A stretch of 8,825 bases of DNA from assembly GCA_003645435.1 (NCBI GenBank), contig QNFD01000096.1, positions 1 through 8,825 of the forward strand, written 5' to 3'. This document shows, piece after piece, positions 4,894 to 8,825 of the stretch. Numbering within the stretch: position 1 is the stretch's first letter; each line of letters starts with the position of its first letter. The position numbers and the translations under genes were made by a program. The notes below the pieces were generated by a model, which did not search any database, was not told the DNA's origin, and saw only the letters and a list, made by a program, of their open reading frames with translations. The DNA is from Gammaproteobacteria bacterium. Lineage in GTDB: Bacteria; Pseudomonadota; Gammaproteobacteria; GCA-001735895.

Positions 4894-7215
4894 CTAGGCT
4901 TTCTTAAGTATTCCGCGATTTAGCGCCCTGGCCATGTCTTCACCCGTTGCGTATCGGTTTCGTGCCTCTTTTTGTAAGGCCTTGTTAATTATGCGTGTAG
5001 CACTGGTTGGTAAATCTGAGCGCAGCCCGCGTAGTGTTTTATGTTTTTCATTGGCGATTTTATAGGCCAGGTTCCCCAGATTATCGGCGTTAAACGGTAG
5101 TTCTCCGGTCAGTAATTGATAAAAACTGGCACCCAGGGAATAAATATCCGCGCGGCCATCGACCTTCGAACCCATTAACTGCTCCGGCGCCATGTAAGAA
5201 GGACTGCCGAGGAAGGCGCCGGTGCGTGTTTTTACCGAATCGGTTATGCGCGCTATGCCAAAGTCGGTTATCTTTACCGCTTTACTTCTCGGGTTGTACA
5301 TGATGTTGCCCGGCTTGATATCGCGATGGACAATCTTCTGCCTGTGCGCGTAATCCAGCGCCTCGGCGACTACCCCTACTATTCGAAAAACCTCTTGCAC
5401 GGGGAGTAATTTCGAGGGCTTTACGTAATTGGACAACGGCACACCGGTGACATAGTCCATCGTGATAAAAGCGAAATCTTCTTCCTCGCCCATATCGTAA
5501 ACCGTGACGATATTATTGTGGCTGAGCCGACCAGCAGCCTCGGCCTCACGAAAAAAGCGCTCTTTCACTGATTTTAATTGACTGCTCGAAAACTGTGAGT
5601 AGTCGAGAGTCTTGATTGCTACCTTGCGGTTGATATTCGGGTCGTTGGCGAGATAAACCACGCCCATCGCCCCTCGACCCAGTTCCTTCTCAATGGTGTA
5701 TCTGCCAAGTTCGGGTAATTCCATTTGTGACATTAGTAAGGTTTTTTGAGATTGACCTGGTGCGAGTGTTTTAGAGGGCTTTGAATGGACCTTGTCATGG
5801 GATTCAAGCTTTTTACTGATATCCCTGTAATTTTTTTGACGATTATTGATTTCAGAGTAAATTTCGAAGGCCTGGTCGTATTTTCTTTTACGCTCAAGCT
5901 TAACTGCAATCTCGTACAAATTATCGAGTACCTTGTCGCTTGTATTGCATTTCAGCAGATTAGTAGCGGCCTTATCCAGATCGTTTTTCTCGAACTGGTA
6001 GTGCCCCAGGGCATACCAGGCATCGTTTTGTTTTTCTAGCAGGCTATCGAGAATAGACTGACCCGATAAGTAAACATATGCCGACAGTTGTCCAGTCAAC
6101 ATCAACATCAACAGGTTGATCGAGGGCCACCAGATTCCTTCCAGTATTAGTAACACGGGTTGGGCTGAAACAATGCCCAGCACCAGGAAGGCACCCAGGA
6201 ACAATCCACTTTGCCTGCTGAACAGGGGTAAAAGCCATAACAGGTAAACAACCACCAGCCCTAGCAGCAGAGGCATTAACCACCAACTGGCCGTCGGTGT
6301 GAAATAGGTCGCGCCAGCCTGCAGACTAGCCAGTGAATTGGCCAGTACCTGCAGCCGGTTGGTATCCTGACCGATGAGCACCAGTTTATTTTTAAAGTAT
6401 GAATTAGATTTGACACGGGCTTTTTTCAGAGACAATGGGTTGAGTTCCGTATGACGCCCGCTGAGCCCGGAAAAATAATAAAAAACCTTGCCTGCCTGAC
6501 TGGTCTGGATTTGGCTGTTGCCGAGTTCTATACGGCCATTTTCACCCCAGTGCAATTGATTGTTTGTTTTGATCTGGCTGTAAGCCGCGAGGCTTAAATC
6601 GGGCAGGGAACTGGTTTTATTTTCGTCGTACCAGATCAACGCATGCTGGCCGGACGGTGCCGGATTAAAAGGGTAGACGCGGTATGGAAAACGGGTATCG
6701 GTTAACCTGAATGTTTGTGCCTGTGGCAGGAATACCGATGGTATGTACTGCCGCCAGCCTTCCTGGTAAATGAGTGACTCGCTGTAGGGTATGTTGTTTT
6801 GTTTACCCGGATTGCTGGTGTACTGGGTTAGAAATACGCGTTGGTTTTCCAGCATCCAGGCCAGTTTGTTACGTTCTCCCTCGGTTGCTTTCCAGTCTTT
6901 ATTCTTTTCATTTCGCACATAGTCCATTTGCGGGAAATTATCGCTTAGCCAGATTATCTGGGCCGCGCCTGATTTTTTTAGTTTGCGCAGCAAGCTGCGA
7001 AATTCCTGGATACCTTCGGGTTGCTGTAAGCGTGATTCGTCGAGTTGTACTACACGGAAATTATTGCCTGCCGATTGCTCAGGCAGTAAATGGCTGGCGA
7101 TGCTGAACATTTTCGCATCGAGCCAACGCACGGTGCTATTTTGAGATGACAGTAATGCCAGTAAAAAGCAGATAACGATAAATATGGAAAAGTAGAGTCT
7201 GCGATGTTGGTCCAA
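4894..7215 (-). CDS. Transmembrane Ser/Thr protein kinase with CHASE2-like sensor and TPR-like segment
   Basis: This 773-aa inner-membrane receptor kinase has one span at about 7-24, a periplasmic region (25-310), three spans (about 312-331, 336-357, 361-383), a TPR-like helical linker (about 397-465) and a cytoplasmic Hanks-type kinase domain (506-770). The sensor is CHASE2-like: FRVVQLDESRL near the start, KNKLVLIG (275-282) before the three spans. It is diverged, so the label is by architecture. The kinase is complete: GRGAMG (513-518), K535 in VAIK, E557, HRDIKPGN (630-637), DFG (651-653), APE (676-678). T663 and T665 in the activation loop are likely phosphorylation sites. The only usable start that keeps the first span is TTG 7215, with AGG seven bases upstream. 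No FHA or PP2C partner gene is in the window. Ligand and targets are unknown. Confidence 0.9.
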   Translation of the reverse strand: MDQHRRLYFSIFIVICFLLALLSSQNSTVRWLDAKMFSIASHLLPEQSAGNNFRVVQLDESRLQQPEGIQEFRSLLRKLKKSGAAQIIWLSDNFPQMDYVRNEKNKDWKATEGERNKLAWMLENQRVFLTQYTSNPGKQNNIPYSESLIYQEGWRQYIPSVFLPQAQTFRLTDTRFPYRVYPFNPAPSGQHALIWYDENKTSSLPDLSLAAYSQIKTNNQLHWGENGRIELGNSQIQTSQAGKVFYYFSGLSGRHTELNPLSLKKARVKSNSYFKNKLVLIGQDTNRLQVLANSLASLQAGATYFTPTASWWLMPLLLGLVVVYLLWLLPLFSRQSGLFLGAFLVLGIVSAQPVLLILEGIWWPSINLLMLMLTGQLSAYVYLSGQSILDSLLEKQNDAWYALGHYQFEKNDLDKAATNLLKCNTSDKVLDNLYEIAVKLERKRKYDQAFEIYSEINNRQKNYRDISKKLESHDKVHSKPSKTLAPGQSQKTLLMSQMELPELGRYTIEKELGRGAMGVVYLANDPNINRKVAIKTLDYSQFSSSQLKSVKERFFREAEAAGRLSHNNIVTVYDMGEEEDFAFITMDYVTGVPLSNYVKPSKLLPVQEVFRIVGVVAEALDYAHRQKIVHRDIKPGNIMYNPRSKAVKITDFGIARITDSVKTRTGAFLGSPSYMAPEQLMGSKVDGRADIYSLGASFYQLLTGELPFNADNLGNLAYKIANEKHKTLRGLRSDLPTSATRIINKALQKEARNRYATGEDMARALNRGILKKA

Positions 7216-7372
7216 TGAGGGGCCTGCCTGCTATTTGAGTCGGTAGTTTGAGTGCTGGACCAGTCGCATAAACGGACTCGGCCAGTTTTTCCAGATAACC
7301 CAAATAGTATAGTACAGGTATTCAATATGCGGGCAGTGTGCAGGCAAGACGCGTGATCATTTTCTAATGCCG

Positions 7373-7645
7373 CTATTCTTCTGGCTGGGAGCCGAGACCG
7401 CCAATACTTTCCTGCACTTCCTGGGTGAGCCGGTTGCGGCTTTCATCAGAAGCAAAAAACCAGATTAGAATCCAGACAATTAGCAGGATAACCGCTCCAT
7501 TTTGAAGCAGGGAAGCAATTTTTTCCCTCCCCGTCAGGGTTGCGACACGATCCCTGTTGGCCCTGTAAATACGGTAGAAAAATCCGATAACCCTGAATAT
7601 CGGGCCATATAGAAAATCTATCCATTGCTGAAGACGAGTTGCCAA
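7373..7645 (-). CDS. Small single-span membrane protein downstream of the RND pump
   Basis: I do not recognise this 90-aa protein. Residues 5-28 (LQQWIDFLYGPIFRVIGFFY then RIYR) look amphipathic or membrane-surface, a basic stretch follows (28-43, RANRDRVATLTGREKI), and one clear transmembrane helix lies at about 48-65 (VILLIVWILIWFF), with an acidic tail (67-90). The best start is TTG 7645, with AGG eight bases upstream. The ORF is in the same frame as the RND permease, separated by a single TAG and three codons (GCT CGT ATC). It is therefore a second gene of the pump operon, or possibly a read-through extension. Small membrane proteins can modulate RND pumps (AcrZ with AcrB), but no similarity to AcrZ is seen. 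A coding call is supported by the long open frame and coherent membrane topology. Confidence 0.7.
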   Translation of the reverse strand: MATRLQQWIDFLYGPIFRVIGFFYRIYRANRDRVATLTGREKIASLLQNGAVILLIVWILIWFFASDESRNRLTQEVQESIGGLGSQPEE

Positions 7646-7654
7646 GATACGAGC

Positions 7655-8825
7655 CTATATTATTGAAGTGTTGGGTAATTCATCATCAGCATCTTCGATC
7701 TGCAAATGTCGATCCTCTGCAAGATAGGTATAAAACACCGGTAACACAAAAAGCGTAAACAGGGTGCCGATAGCAAAACCCGAGACGATAGTGATTCCAA
7801 TTGCCTGTCGGCTTGCCGCTCCGGCACCATCGGCTATGATCAATGGCAATATCCCGAACATGGTCGAGAACGAGGTCATTAGTATCGGCCGTAGGCGTAC
7901 CGAGGCAGCCTTGATGACGGCTTCAGGCGGCGCCAGCTTCTCGTTGATCTGGAACTCGTTGGCGAATTCGACGATTAGAATACCGTGCTTGCTGATCAGT
8001 CCAATCAGGGTTATCAAGCCGACCTGGCTATAAATATTCATCGACACCTGCCACAGGAACATGGGCACCAACGCTCCGAACAGGGCCAGCGGTACCGTGG
8101 TGAGGATGATAAAGGGATCGCGCAGGCTCTCGTATTGAGCAGCCAGCACCAGGAATACAATAATAATTGCGAATCCAAATGTGACTACCAGAGCGGAGCC
8201 CTCGTGGATCAACTGACGTGACTGACCCTGATAGTCGAAGGTGTAACCCGCGGGCGCCACCTGTTCGGAAATTTCGCGCAAGGTTTGCAACGCCTGACCG
8301 AGTGGCACACCCGGCACGGCGTCGATCTTGGCCGAGTTTTGCTGCTGAAATTGCACCAGTTCGGCGGGTACCGAGGTATATTTAATGTCGACCAGGTCAG
8401 ACAGGCTGATCTGGTCACCGCCATCGGAATAGACATAATACTGGCTGATTATATCGGCATTCTGGCGTTTGTCCCGGCGCGCCTGCGGGATGATTTTATA
8501 GCTGCGTCCAGCGAGACTAAATCGGCTGATATAACCCTCTGCCAGGATGGCGCCGAGGGTCTGGCCGATATCGCGCATGGAAACGCCCATCGCCTCGGCG
8601 CGTTCTCGATTTACGCTAATTTTTATTTCGGGTTTACTAAAATTGAAATCGCTCTTGATAAAGAAAAACTGACCGGATTCCCGCGCCCGCGCGAGTATCT
8701 GCTGGACTACACCGTAGAGACGATCGTAACCTTCTTGGGTTTTCACAATAAACTCTACCGGCGTATTACCGCTGGCGCCGGGCAGTGAGGGCGGATTAAA
8801 GGCGAAACTCTGCAATCCCGGCTGC
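7655..8825 (-). CDS. RND efflux permease, HAE1 (AcrB/MexF/MdtB) type, C-terminal part
   Basis: The gene is cut by the right edge: the frame is open through 8825 and an internal TTG at 8815 is not its start. About 390 residues remain, roughly the last 40 percent of a protein near 1,040 aa. In order: the second porter domain (PGLQSFAFNPPSLPG, then KPEIKISVNRERAEAMGVSM with the phrase DIGQTL), the docking segment and part of the porter domain, then five C-terminal spans. Family marks are FLVLAAQYESLRDPFIILTT, the TM10 stretch GLISKHGILIVEFANE, and RLRPILMTSFSTMFGILPL. These pumps export drugs, lipids or other hydrophobic compounds from the inner membrane and periplasm, using proton flow, with a periplasmic adaptor and outer-membrane channel. 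Those partners are probably upstream, off the right edge. Substrate cannot be inferred. The key TM4 aspartates lie outside the window. Confidence 0.95.
   Translation of the reverse strand, partial: QPGLQSFAFNPPSLPGASGNTPVEFIVKTQEGYDRLYGVVQQILARARESGQFFFIKSDFNFSKPEIKISVNRERAEAMGVSMRDIGQTLGAILAEGYISRFSLAGRSYKIIPQARRDKRQNADIISQYYVYSDGGDQISLSDLVDIKYTSVPAELVQFQQQNSAKIDAVPGVPLGQALQTLREISEQVAPAGYTFDYQGQSRQLIHEGSALVVTFGFAIIIVFLVLAAQYESLRDPFIILTTVPLALFGALVPMFLWQVSMNIYSQVGLITLIGLISKHGILIVEFANEFQINEKLAPPEAVIKAASVRLRPILMTSFSTMFGILPLIIADGAGAASRQAIGITIVSGFAIGTLFTLFVLPVFYTYLAEDRHLQIEDADDELPNTSII

Noticed and set aside
4887..4901. Hairpin AAGCCT-GCT-AGGCTT at the kinase stop codon
   Set aside because: The stem is only six base pairs, it includes the stop codon, and the minus strand continues with CAAAAAATC rather than a U-tract, so it is not called as a terminator.
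6094..6112. Short tandem repeat of ATCAAC units
   Set aside because: It is three short units inside the kinase gene and simply encodes Leu-Met repeats of a membrane span.
6774..7106. Plus-strand 110-aa ORF within the kinase gene
   Set aside because: Antisense to the coherent periplasmic sensor domain, Cys-rich and motif-free; a shadow frame.
7306..7311. TATACT on the minus strand as a kinase promoter -10
   Set aside because: No acceptable -35 hexamer lies 16-18 bases upstream, so a promoter could not be supported.
7050..7325. Minus-strand 91-aa ORF covering the start of the kinase gene
   Set aside because: It overlaps the kinase N-terminus in another frame and shows no domain. It was considered as an alternative upstream exon-like start joined by frameshift, but its residues do not resemble a continuation of the sensor.
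8285..8788. Plus-strand 167-aa ORF opposite the RND gene
   Set aside because: The minus strand encodes unmistakable RND porter-domain sequence here. The plus frame has no family motif and is a shadow frame.

Overview
The window looks like chromosomal DNA of a proteobacterium, probably a marine or environmental gammaproteobacterium. This rests on gene content: a class III CoA-transferase, NudC with its zinc ribbon, a GcvA-like LysR regulator next to a DUF1127 protein, a CspA-type cold-shock protein with a long leader, and an HAE1-type RND pump. The GC content looks moderate. I see no phage, plasmid, CRISPR, rRNA or tRNA signature. Taxonomy is inferred from protein style only.

Layout from left to right. 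A possible membrane-protein start runs off the left edge on the minus strand (1-42). A CaiB/BaiF CoA-transferase (187-1380, +) is followed by a 160-bp MITE-like element (1381-1540) with 18-bp terminal inverted repeats and YTAR flanks, inserted at the CoA-transferase stop codon. Then comes NudC, the NAD(H) pyrophosphatase (1637-2641, +). A strong hairpin over the nudC stop separates it from a convergent DUF1127 protein (2679-3131, -). A LysR-type regulator (3251-4162, +) diverges from the DUF1127 gene. The 119-bp shared control region has overlapping promoter-like elements, a palindromic LysR-type site, and a 22-codon leader ORF that overlaps the LysR start as ATGA.

The middle holds two imperfect copies of a palindromic intergenic repeat (4192-4302). 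Next is a cold-shock gene (4433-4639, -) with a very clear transcription unit: a promoter about 150 nt upstream, a leader hairpin and a strong intrinsic terminator.

The right half is all on the minus strand, transcribed right to left. It holds the C-terminal part of an RND efflux permease (cut by the window edge), a 90-aa single-span membrane protein in the same frame just after the permease amber stop, and a 773-aa transmembrane Ser/Thr kinase. The kinase has a CHASE2-like periplasmic sensor, TPR-like helices and a complete Hanks-type kinase domain. Both the 90-aa ORF and the kinase appear to start at TTG.

No complete novel system is evident. The items most worth a second look are the MITE between two possibly once co-transcribed genes, the LysR leader ORF, the amber-separated extension of the RND pump, and the CHASE2-TPR-kinase architecture.
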